Shown here in pieces: positions 1-5,771 of a DNA stretch of 7,891 nucleotides; the first letter of the stretch is position 1; every line of letters starts with the position of its first letter. The notes below the pieces were generated by a model, which ran no database searches, was not told where the DNA came from, and saw only the letters and a list, made by a program, of their open reading frames with translations. The stretch lies in assembly GCA_021801615.1 (NCBI GenBank), contig JAJYXS010000073.1, positions 1 to 7,891 on the forward strand, in the 5' to 3' direction. The stretch comes from Actinomycetes bacterium. Lineage in GTDB: Bacteria; Actinomycetota; Acidimicrobiia; Acidimicrobiales; RAAP-2. A program made the position numbers and the translations under genes.

Positions 1-3
1 TAA

Positions 4-35
4 GGTCCATTATGTGGAGTCCACGATTATGTGGA
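4..35 (+). repeat. Left terminal inverted repeat of the RIT element (32 bp)
   Basis: This is identical to the reverse complement of 7740-7771 over 32 of 32 bases; the match fails at positions 3 and 36. It holds two direct copies of ATTATGTGGA (9-18 and 26-35), 17 bp apart. The odd palindrome GTGGA-G-TCCAC (14-24) joins the first copy to the second. Paired direct boxes plus a central dyad suit several recombinase protomers binding each end. Recombinase binding is inferred. Confidence 0.93.
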
Positions 36-162
36 GCGGACCGCCGTCAGTCGGCGTTCCTCCTGGTTGGAGCCGAATCGCATGTTGAACCACCCCACAT
101 AATCCCGGACAGCTGAACGACCGAAGCTTCCTCTCGACAGGTAGTTCGGAGAGGAGGCAGTC
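36..162 (+). promoter_or_regulatory. ritA leader with strong ribosome binding site
   Basis: This non-coding leader separates the left TIR from ritA. GGAGAGGAGG at 148-157 is a strong Shine-Dalgarno sequence 5 nt before the ATG at 163 and decides that start. Two small dyads precede it: CGCCG/CGGCG (42-46 with 52-56) and CTCC/GGAG (60-63 with 69-72). The ritA promoter is presumably here or in the TIR, but I cannot place a convincing -35/-10 pair. Confidence 0.6.
95..103 (-). repeat. Left subterminal box, inverted copy of the TIR motif
   Basis: CCACATAAT is the exact reverse complement of ATTATGTGG, the core of the two TIR boxes. It lies 59 bp inside the left TIR in the opposite orientation, and an equivalent box lies inside the right TIR. 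It is a probable accessory recombinase-binding site. Its CATAAT part also resembles a -10 hexamer, but no convincing -35 sits at the right distance. Confidence 0.6.
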
Positions 163-1389
163 ATGGGTGGAAGGCCGTCACGGGTCAAGGTCACTGGCCC
201 GCTCGTCCCCTATGCCGCAGGGTTCCGGGGGGAGCTCGAGGCGCAGGGCTATCGACCGCTGGCGCTGTGCGACCAGCTGCGCCTGATGGCGCACGTCAGC
301 CGGTGGCTCGAAGGGCGCGGGCTCAACGTGGGCGACCTCACGCCCGAACGCGTCGGCGAGTTCCTCGTCGCCAGGCGGGCCGCGGGCTACACGCTATGGC
401 TCTCACCGAAGGGCGTGGCCCCGCTGCTCGCGCACCTGCGAGGCATGGGCGCCCTCCCAGCGCCGGCCCCGCCGCAGACGACGTCCGTCGACGAGCTGCT
501 CGTCGAGTTCCGCCGCTACCTGCTCGACGAGCGCGGCATCGCAGCGACCTCGGCCGTCAGCTACCTCCACGTCGCCCGGCTGTTCCTGGACGAGCACGCC
601 GAACACCTCGCCACGGTGACCGCCGCGGAGGTGATGCAGTTCGTGACCGGCCAGTGCGTCAAGCGCAGCGCCGCGTACGTCGTCTGCGGGCTTCGTGCGT
701 TCCTGCGCTTCTGCCACCTGCGGGGCCTCACGCCGGTCTCCTTGGCTGGCGCTGTGCCGTCAGCCGCGAGCCGGCGGCTCGCATCGCTGCCGACGTCGCT
801 CGACGGCGCCGCGGTGGCCAAGCTGCTCGAGAGTTGCGACCGGCGCACCACCTTCGGCCGACGTGACTTCGCGGTGCTCACCGTGCTCATCCGTCTCGGG
901 CTTCGCGCCGGAGAGGTCGCTTCCTTGGAGCTCGCCGACGTCGACTGGCGTGCCGGGGAGCTCGTGGTGCGGGGCAAGGGCCCCCGAGTCGACCGCCTGC
1001 CACTGCCGGCCGACGTCGGCGAGGCGATTGCCGCTTGGCTGCGGCGGGGCCGCGGCGCGTGCCCATGCTCGAACATCTTCACCCGGGTCCGGGCACCGAG
1101 GGTCGCGCTCACGAGCGGCGGCGTCACCAACGTCGTGTACTCGGCGTGCCGACGGGCCGGCCTGCCCGAAGTGGGTGCCCACCGTCTCCGGCACACCGCC
1201 GCCACCGAGATGCTGCGGGCGGGGTCGACCCTGGCGGAGGTGGGCCAGGTGCTCCGGCACGAGCGACTGCTCACCACCAGCATCTATGCCAACTCTCGGG
1301 AATTGCATCGGGCGCGTGCGAATGTCCAGTTCGCCTGCTCACGACACCGTCGGAAGAGCTGTGCGGAAGCGACCGTCCACATGGCCTGA
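163..1389 (+). CDS. ritA: RitA tyrosine recombinase, 3' end replaced by the nested insertion
   Basis: RIT-element tyrosine recombinase that would cut and rejoin DNA at the element ends together with RitB and RitC. The ATG follows a strong Shine-Dalgarno. Residues about 14-96 form an N-terminal arm, 108-200 a SAM-like core-binding domain, and 215-376 the catalytic domain. Catalytic residues are visible: Arg248 (GLRAGE), Lys272 (GKG), His340 and Arg343 (HRLRH), His366 and Tyr375 (TTSIYA). From residue 377 the sequence departs from the family. The usual tail beginning AKVDR and containing a WPGG motif is absent, replaced by 32 residues encoded by the inserted element, rich in Arg/His and ending VHMA. 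The true tail survives at 5712-5771; rejoined RitA would be 395 aa. The protein keeps every catalytic residue, so activity is possible, but the C-terminal helix that packs between protomers in this superfamily is lost. Confidence 0.88.
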   Translation: MGGRPSRVKVTGPLVPYAAGFRGELEAQGYRPLALCDQLRLMAHVSRWLEGRGLNVGDLTPERVGEFLVARRAAGYTLWLSPKGVAPLLAHLRGMGALPAPAPPQTTSVDELLVEFRRYLLDERGIAATSAVSYLHVARLFLDEHAEHLATVTAAEVMQFVTGQCVKRSAAYVVCGLRAFLRFCHLRGLTPVSLAGAVPSAASRRLASLPTSLDGAAVAKLLESCDRRTTFGRRDFAVLTVLIRLGLRAGEVASLELADVDWRAGELVVRGKGPRVDRLPLPADVGEAIAAWLRRGRGACPCSNIFTRVRAPRVALTSGGVTNVVYSACRRAGLPEVGAHRLRHTAATEMLRAGSTLAEVGQVLRHERLLTTSIYANSRELHRARANVQFACSRHRRKSCAEATVHMA

Positions 1390-1398
1390 GCGGCTCGT

Positions 1399-1443
1399 TT
1401 GCTCGCCTCGCCCGTCTGTTGCATGATTCCTGCCCCCGACGGG
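1399..1443 (+). promoter_or_regulatory. Candidate promoter and overlapping dyad of the inner operon
   Basis: TTGCTC (1399-1404), a 17-bp spacer and CATGAT (1422-1427) give a modest sigma-70-type promoter with an expected start near 1434. That is about 25 nt before the chosen GTG of the next gene. A dyad CCCGTC (1411-1416) and GACGGG (1438-1443), with a 21-nt gap, brackets the -10 and could be an operator for one of the element's own HTH proteins. The hexamer matches are only 3/6 and 4/6, so this is tentative. Confidence 0.35.
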
Positions 1444-1458
1444 AAGACAGGAGGGGTC

Positions 1459-2577
1459 GTGGGGCAGGGTGAGCTCGCAGGTTTTGCACAGCGCGCGCTC
1501 GTCTCCGGGGTGGCGCAGCTGCGCCCGGAGGACGCGATGTTCGACGCGATGCTGCGCGGCTGGCGCGCCCAGCAGGCGGCACGGGGGCTTCGGGTCGAGA
1601 CGGTGGAGAGCCGTGAGCGGCTCGTGCGGCGCTTCCTTGAGTCGACCAACGAATATCCATGGAACTGGTCCCCGGCACATCTTGAGGAGTGGGTGCTGTC
1701 GCTGCGGGCGGAGTCCCACCTCGCACCCTCGACCATCCGCAGCTACCAGGTCGACCTCCGGCTGTTCAACGAGTACCTCACCGACCCCCGCTACGGCTGG
1801 GGAACCGTGTGCGAGCAGAGCTTCGGCGAGGGCGTCTTTCCGGTTGCGATCTGCCATGAGTGGAACACCATCGCCCACCTTTCTGACTACGAAGGCCGCC
1901 CGGAGGCACGAGCGTTCAGCCGAAAGGAGCTGCAGGCGTTCTTCGACTACGCGGACGACCAGGTCGAGCGGGCCGTCGCCTCGCGCCGCAAGGGCGTGCT
2001 CAGCGCCTACCGGGATGCCACGGTCTTCAAGGTGATCTACGCCTGGGGGCTTCGCCGCACCGAGGCCTGCAAGCTCGACGTCGTCGACTTCGCGGCCAAC
2101 CCCGCCGCTCCCGAGTTCGGCGGTTATGGGATGCTTCATGTCCGCTACGGCAAGGCCAAACGCGGACAGCCACCGCGAAGGAGAAGCGTCGCCTCGGTGA
2201 TGGGCTGGGCGGTCGAGTCCCTCGCCGACTACGTCGAGAACATCCGGCCGAGATTCGAGCCCGCCGAGCACCCGGCGCTGTTCCTCACCGAGCGCGCCGG
2301 GCGCCTCAAGCCGTCCGAGGTCAACGCCCGCTTTGCCGCCTACCGCGAGGCGCTCGGCTTGCCGAGCTCACTGACGCCACACAGCCTGCGACATTCCTAC
2401 ATCACCCATCTCACCGAAGACGGGGTGGACCGTCGATTTATTCAGGTCCAAGCCGGACATGAGTGCGACAGCTCGACGGCAATTTATACCCATGTGAGCG
2501 ACGACTTCATGAACGCCGCCCTCCGCCGCGCCCTTGCCCCGGCGCTGTCGTCCGCCAAGCACAAGGAACACATCTGA
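1459..2577 (+). CDS. Tyrosine recombinase/integrase of the nested element (TnpA-like)
   Basis: Probable catalytic recombinase of the inner element, 372 aa from the GTG at 1459. AGGAGGGG lies just upstream (1449-1456). An earlier TTG (1399) and ATG (1423) in frame lack a Shine-Dalgarno and fall in the candidate promoter. Core-binding domain is about residues 24-114; catalytic domain about 152-358. The full catalytic set is visible: Arg199 (WGLRRTE), probable beta-hairpin Lys232 (YGKAK), His308 and Arg311 (HSLRH), His334 (AGH) and Tyr343 (AIYTH), nine residues after His334 as is normal. Between the domains is an unusual stretch containing FPVAICHEWN. The stop overlaps the next start by one base (TGATG). 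The analogy is to TnpA of Tn554-like transposons; it is not a RitA, RitB or RitC type. The recombinase call is firm, the element role inferred. Confidence 0.9.
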   Translation: MGQGELAGFAQRALVSGVAQLRPEDAMFDAMLRGWRAQQAARGLRVETVESRERLVRRFLESTNEYPWNWSPAHLEEWVLSLRAESHLAPSTIRSYQVDLRLFNEYLTDPRYGWGTVCEQSFGEGVFPVAICHEWNTIAHLSDYEGRPEARAFSRKELQAFFDYADDQVERAVASRRKGVLSAYRDATVFKVIYAWGLRRTEACKLDVVDFAANPAAPEFGGYGMLHVRYGKAKRGQPPRRRSVASVMGWAVESLADYVENIRPRFEPAEHPALFLTERAGRLKPSEVNARFAAYREALGLPSSLTPHSLRHSYITHLTEDGVDRRFIQVQAGHECDSSTAIYTHVSDDFMNAALRRALAPALSSAKHKEHI

Positions 2578-2903
2578 TGGGACGAAAGCTCGACTACCGC
2601 TGGCACGTGCGTCAGGTGATGGCCCAAAGGGAGATGTTCTCGACGACCGACCTCATCGCGCCGCTGAAAGAGCGAGGGATCAGCCTCTCGACGAGCCAGG
2701 TCTATCGCCTCGTCTGCGAGCGGCCGGAGCGTCTCAGCCTGAAGATCTTGATGGCACTGTTGGACATCTTTCACTGCAGCATCGAGGATCTGATCGAGCC
2801 TGTCGAGGCGCCAGCGGCGGCGAGGAAGCAGGCAGCCGGCGCCGAGGCATCGATCGGAACGCTGCGTCCGAGAAGGGCGCGTGTGCTGAAAGCCGAGCGA
2901 TAG
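2577..2903 (+). CDS. Cro/C1-type (XRE, HTH_26-like) DNA-binding protein
   Basis: Small DNA-binding protein of 108 aa. The ATG overlaps the preceding recombinase stop by one base, and AAGGA (2563-2567) is a weak Shine-Dalgarno, so translation is probably coupled. Residues about 7-75 look like a Cro/C1 helix-turn-helix: LSTSQVYRLV is the likely recognition helix and region, followed by SLKILMALLDIF and SIEDLIEP, the usual final helices of the HTH_26-like group. The last 30 residues are basic and probably disordered. It may be an operon repressor or a recombination accessory factor that shapes the element ends. Its place between two recombinase-type genes with no gap favours an element-internal role. 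The fold is well supported, the role inferred. Confidence 0.85.
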   Translation: MGRKLDYRWHVRQVMAQREMFSTTDLIAPLKERGISLSTSQVYRLVCERPERLSLKILMALLDIFHCSIEDLIEPVEAPAAARKQAAGAEASIGTLRPRRARVLKAER

Positions 2904-5333
2904 ATGCCCTCTTTTAAGCCCGAGGTGCTCGTCGACCCGCTCGCGGTCGTGCTCGGCATCATCGAAGAGCGCGACCCGGCGCTTTCACGCGACGTCCTCG
3001 AGCAGACCGTTCGAAGGATTGCCCCCGGCCGCGCGCGAAGGCGATGTCTCGCCCAGGGCCTCCTCGATCGTCCACGGGTGCTTGAAGACGGCCGCTCGCC
3101 GGCCCCTCGTGTCGTCGCCGAGCTGCTCGTCGCGCTCGGCGACCTCGGCGCGACCAGCATCTCGCCGCCGCGCTGTGCCCGCTGTCAAAAGGCGCTGCGC
3201 AGCTTCCAACGCCGCGGCGAGGACTGGTACTGTGGCGTCTGCGGGCCGAGACGGATCGCGTGTGCCGGCTGCGGCAAGCTGAAGGTCACCAACTCGCGCG
3301 ATCGCGCCGGCCAGCCTCGTTGCGCGTCCTGCCCGCCGGAGGACGGCCGGGAGCCCGTCGAGGTCGCCCTCGAGGTGGTGAGGCGTGTCGAGCCGAAACT
3401 CGACGCGGACGTGGTCCGGAAAGCCTTCGAGGCGGTCACCTCCCGCGCCGGGCAGCGGCGCCAGCTCGCCTGGGCGCTCGAGGACCGCCCCGAGCTGCTC
3501 AGCGGGGCGGGGGCGCAGTCCCCGACCCCGACGGTGCTGCGCTTCATCGAGGCACTCACAAATGCGGGTGCGACCCGTGTCGTCGCGCCGGCCTGCCCGC
3601 GCTGTGGCCGAGTGGTGAAGCTCTCCAAGGCGCACGGCGGGTTGCGTATCTGCCGTGGGTGCCAGGCGCGCCTGCGGGCCGTTGCCTGCGCGCGCTGTGG
3701 AGCGGTCCGTGACCCGGTCACCCGGGACGAGAACGGCGGCGCGATCTGCGCGAACTGCTTCATCAATGACCCTGCCAACAAGGAGGACTGCCGAGGCTGC
3801 GGGCGGCGTCGAGCCGTGAGCGTGCGCACCTTGGAAGGCCCGCTGTGCGCGAGCTGCCGGCCTGTTGCTGCGATGACCTGCTCGATCTGTCAGCGCGTCG
3901 CTCCCTGCGAGATCGCCACGGCGACCGGCAAGCCATGGTGTCGTGCCTGCCAGCAGCGCTGGGCGCGCTGTGCTCGCTGCTCCAAGGTCCGACAGGTGCG
4001 CGGCGGAAGTGCAGCCGAACCGCTCTGTGCCACCTGCACGCGCAATGACGACGCATTCTGGAAGCGATGCCCGGACTGCGGGGAGGCGACCAAGCTGACC
4101 GACGGGCCCTGCGCACGCTGCGCCTTGCGAAAGCAGCTGCAGGAACTGTTTGCCGGCCCTGACGAGGCGATCCGTCCCGAGCTCGCCGGCCTGTTCGAGA
4201 ACCTGGCGGCGATCGAGCGCCCCTCGACGGTGCTGACCTGGCTCTCTCGCAGCGGGGCCGTTCGTGTCCTCGCTCGGGTCGCCGCTGGCGAGGTGGCACT
4301 CAGCCACGAAGCTCTCGACGAGCTTCCCGCCGGAAAGCCGCTCGAACACCTTCGTGCGATGCTCGTCGCGACAGGCGCCCTTCCTCCTCGCGACGAGCAG
4401 ATGGCCCGACTCGAGGCCTGGGTCAGCTCGACGCTCGCCGCCCGAGAGGACCCTGAGGAGCGTCAGCTCCTCCAGCGCTACGCCCTCTGGCACCTGCTGC
4501 GCCGCCTGCGCGCTCGGGTGAAGCACGGCGAGACGATCTTCAGCCAAGGAACCGTCTTGAAGGCACGTGTCCGCTCGGCCATCGTCCTGCTCGAATGGCT
4601 CGCGCGCCGTGGCATCTCCTTCGGCGAAGCGACCCAGGGCGATCTCGACGCCTTCCTCGCCGGCGAGGGCGCGCCGAAAGGGCGCGACGTCGGGCACTTC
4701 GTCCGTTGGGCGCAAGGAGAGCGCCTCACGAGCCTTGAGCTGCCGGCCGTCCGCTGGAGCGGTCCGTCCTCCTCGAGCGACAGCGCCGAGCGCTGGGACC
4801 AGGCGCGCTGGTTGCTCTCCGATGGCTCCGTGGATCGTGCCGATCGCCTGGCCTGCCTGCTCGTGCTGCTCTACGCTCAGCGGGCGGCGGTGATCAGTCG
4901 CCTCAGGCTCGACCACGTCGAGATCGGCGAGGACAGTGTGCGCCTGCGCCTTGGGAGGTGCCCTGTCGAGCTACCTGAGCCGCTTGCCGGCATCGTCGTC
5001 GAGCTCGTCGCCGACCGAAAAGGACACGCAGTTCTCGGCGACGCCGGAGTCTCACCGTGGCTGTTCCCCGGTGGTCAGCCCGGCCGCCCGATCAGTGCGA
5101 GCCGGATGACCGAGCGGCTGCGCGACCTCGGGGTGCAGGCGGGGCCGGTGCGCTCCGAGGCGCTGATGCAGCTTGCCAGGGAGCTCCCTGCGGCGGTGCT
5201 CGCAAAGATGCTCGGCCTGCACATCACTGTCGCGGTGCAGTGGCAGCGGGCTGCCAGCGGCGACTGGACGGTCTACGCGGCCGAGTACAGCCGTCGAGCG
5301 AGCGGGCCCTCGCCGCTCGTCAACCTCCGTTGA
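2904..5333 (+). CDS. Multi-zinc-ribbon protein with degenerate tyrosine recombinase domain
   Basis: 809 aa; the ATG directly follows the preceding TAG. Two similar helical units (about 9-85 and 152-225) each lead into Cys4 modules. Eight CxxC pairs-of-pairs are visible, starting at Cys91, 120, 231, 262, 296, 326, 356 and 389 (32 Cys), typical of structural zinc ribbons. Residues about 410-520 form a helical linker, 520-610 resemble a core-binding domain, and 630-795 resemble an integrase catalytic domain. Only part of the active site survives: Arg660 (YAQRAA) and Arg750 (GPVRSE) fit, the HxxR His is Gly747, and LGH reads LGLH (771-773 GLH). No Tyr lies nine residues beyond; Trp780 and Gln781 are there. 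It is therefore probably a non-catalytic partner or DNA-bridging subunit. I recall related proteins in Streptomyces, unverified. TnpB of Tn554 is the nearest functional analogy. Confidence 0.82.
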   Translation: MPSFKPEVLVDPLAVVLGIIEERDPALSRDVLEQTVRRIAPGRARRRCLAQGLLDRPRVLEDGRSPAPRVVAELLVALGDLGATSISPPRCARCQKALRSFQRRGEDWYCGVCGPRRIACAGCGKLKVTNSRDRAGQPRCASCPPEDGREPVEVALEVVRRVEPKLDADVVRKAFEAVTSRAGQRRQLAWALEDRPELLSGAGAQSPTPTVLRFIEALTNAGATRVVAPACPRCGRVVKLSKAHGGLRICRGCQARLRAVACARCGAVRDPVTRDENGGAICANCFINDPANKEDCRGCGRRRAVSVRTLEGPLCASCRPVAAMTCSICQRVAPCEIATATGKPWCRACQQRWARCARCSKVRQVRGGSAAEPLCATCTRNDDAFWKRCPDCGEATKLTDGPCARCALRKQLQELFAGPDEAIRPELAGLFENLAAIERPSTVLTWLSRSGAVRVLARVAAGEVALSHEALDELPAGKPLEHLRAMLVATGALPPRDEQMARLEAWVSSTLAAREDPEERQLLQRYALWHLLRRLRARVKHGETIFSQGTVLKARVRSAIVLLEWLARRGISFGEATQGDLDAFLAGEGAPKGRDVGHFVRWAQGERLTSLELPAVRWSGPSSSSDSAERWDQARWLLSDGSVDRADRLACLLVLLYAQRAAVISRLRLDHVEIGEDSVRLRLGRCPVELPEPLAGIVVELVADRKGHAVLGDAGVSPWLFPGGQPGRPISASRMTERLRDLGVQAGPVRSEALMQLARELPAAVLAKMLGLHITVAVQWQRAASGDWTVYAAEYSRRASGPSPLVNLR

Positions 5334-5593
5334 TGCCAAACAAGCCGGACCCGCACGCGCCGACGATGCTCGAGTCGCCGCTGTGCCGCATCGCCGCTCT
5401 CGCCGAGCAGATCCGCGCGCTCACCAGCGAGCAGGATCTTGCCGTCGCTCGGGCTCGAGCGAGCGGGGCGACTTGGGCCGAGATCGCCCGTGCGCTCGGC
5501 TGCAGCGCCCAGGCCGCCAACAAGCGTTACCGATGGGTGCGTCACAACGAGCATCCACCGCAGGTGTGGTTCGAGCGACCGCTTCCGATCTAG
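5333..5593 (+). CDS. Small helix-turn-helix protein, TnpC-like position
   Basis: An 86-aa protein whose ATG overlaps the preceding stop by one base (TGATG), the same coupling as between the first two genes of this operon. Residues about 37-67 form a helix-turn-helix: the segment ATWAEIARALGCSAQAANKR resembles sigma-70 region 4-like or resolvase-type HTH sequences. The N-terminus is Pro-rich and the C-terminus short and aromatic. It is last in the operon and about 120 bp from the element's right end. A small DNA-binding protein in that position recalls TnpC of Tn554, which influences orientation and frequency of transposition, but there is no clear sequence link. A longer in-frame reading upstream overlaps the 809-aa gene and is rejected. 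Confidence 0.72.
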   Translation: MPNKPDPHAPTMLESPLCRIAALAEQIRALTSEQDLAVARARASGATWAEIARALGCSAQAANKRYRWVRHNEHPPQVWFERPLPI

Positions 5594-5711
5594 CACCGGC
5601 GCTCGCTGCTGCGGCTCGGGTTGCCCACAGAATCAGGTGGTTATCCACCCTTCCCCCCAGACCCCCCATCCACAGCTATTCCTACAGTTCGAATAACCGA
5701 CTGCCCCATTA
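5594..5711 (+). other. Right end region of the nested element with clustered repeats
   Basis: This 118-bp non-coding segment between the last operon gene and the ritA remnant is less GC-rich than its surroundings. It holds a GGTGG-TTAT-CCACC hairpin (5636-5649), two CCCCCCA repeats (5653-5659 and 5662-5668), and three DnaA-box-like words: TTGCCCACA (5621-5629), TTATCCACC (5641-5649) and CCATCCACA (5666-5674). GGTTAT (5639-5644) and ATAACC (5693-5698) form a further inverted pair. The cluster probably contains recombinase or accessory-protein binding sites. The hairpin has no T-run, so it does not look like a standard terminator. Confidence 0.5.
5595..5608 (+). repeat. 14-bp direct repeat, copy 1 (element right end)
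   Basis: ACCGGCGCTCGCTG occurs here, one base after the stop of the 86-aa gene, and again at 5719-5732 in the ritA remnant, 124 bp downstream. One copy is inside the element end and the other in target DNA, so the pair spans the right junction. Confidence 0.6.
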
Positions 5712-5771
5712 AAGGTCGACCGGCGCTCGCTGTCCGAGATCGCCCAGGCGTGGCCGGGCGGTGCAGCGTGA
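5712..5771 (+). pseudogene. ritA: Displaced 3' end of ritA (last 19 codons and stop)
   Basis: Read from AAG 5712-5714 this encodes KVDRRSLSEIAQAWPGGAA then TGA (5769-5771). That is the tail expected of RitA after IYA (conserved KVDR start and WPGG motif) and precisely what the upstream copy lacks after codon 376. It has no start codon of its own. Its stop overlaps the ritB GTG by 4 bp (GTGA), the ordinary ritA-ritB junction of such trios. Joined to 163-1290 it restores a 395-aa RitA in frame. Confidence 0.88.
5719..5732 (+). repeat. 14-bp direct repeat, copy 2 (in the ritA remnant)
   Basis: This is the second copy of ACCGGCGCTCGCTG. It covers codons D-R-R-S-L of the ritA tail and starts 7-8 bp from the insertion junction. 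It is native target sequence because it encodes conserved RitA tail residues. Confidence 0.6.

Larger units (their letters stand above)
1291..5711 (+). mobile_element. Nested four-gene tyrosine-recombinase element inserted in ritA
   Basis: RitA homology stops after codon 376 (GCC at 1288-1290). It resumes in the correct order at AAG 5712-5714, where codons for KVDRRSLSEIAQAWPGGAA and a TGA follow. The 4,421 bp between carry a recombinase, an XRE-like HTH protein, a large Cys4/recombinase-like protein and a small HTH protein, all coupled. The left boundary is ambiguous by about 2 bp (1290/1291 to 1292/1293), and the right boundary equally, because AA occurs at both junctions. I found no long terminal inverted repeats; the ends look dissimilar, as in Tn554-like tyrosine-recombinase transposons. 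Gene content resembles Tn554 (TnpA, TnpB, small TnpC) only by analogy. I believe similar sets occur in other actinobacteria but could not verify this. Confidence 0.82.

Noticed and set aside
1270..1389. A simple frameshift in ritA as explanation for the odd C-terminus
   Set aside because: No frame downstream of 1290 encodes the expected tail locally, whereas it is found intact at 5712-5771, which needs an insertion.
1399..1458. Upstream TTG (1399) or ATG (1423) start for the inner recombinase
   Set aside because: Neither has a Shine-Dalgarno sequence; GTG 1459 follows AGGAGGGG and the residues before it look non-coding and overlap the candidate promoter.
2985..4916. A 643-residue minus-strand open frame opposite the large Cys-rich gene
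   Set aside because: No recognisable domain, composition typical of GC-rich antisense shadow; the + strand frame has clear Cys4 and recombinase-like domains.
5621..5674. A replication origin based on the DnaA-like words
   Set aside because: Two of three words deviate at the 3' or 5' ends, there is no replication gene nearby, and all neighbours are recombinases.
1327..5691. CAGTTCG at 1327-1333 and 5685-5691, and AGCTGTG/CACAGCT at 1357-1363 and 5671-5677, as terminal repeats of the inner element
   Set aside because: Only 7 bp each, unequal distances from the ends and mixed orientation; chance matches are likely.
5621..5767. N-terminal extension of RitB from 5621
   Set aside because: It encodes low-complexity Pro-rich sequence from the inserted element's end; the GTG at 5768 sits in the expected GTGA overlap with the ritA stop.
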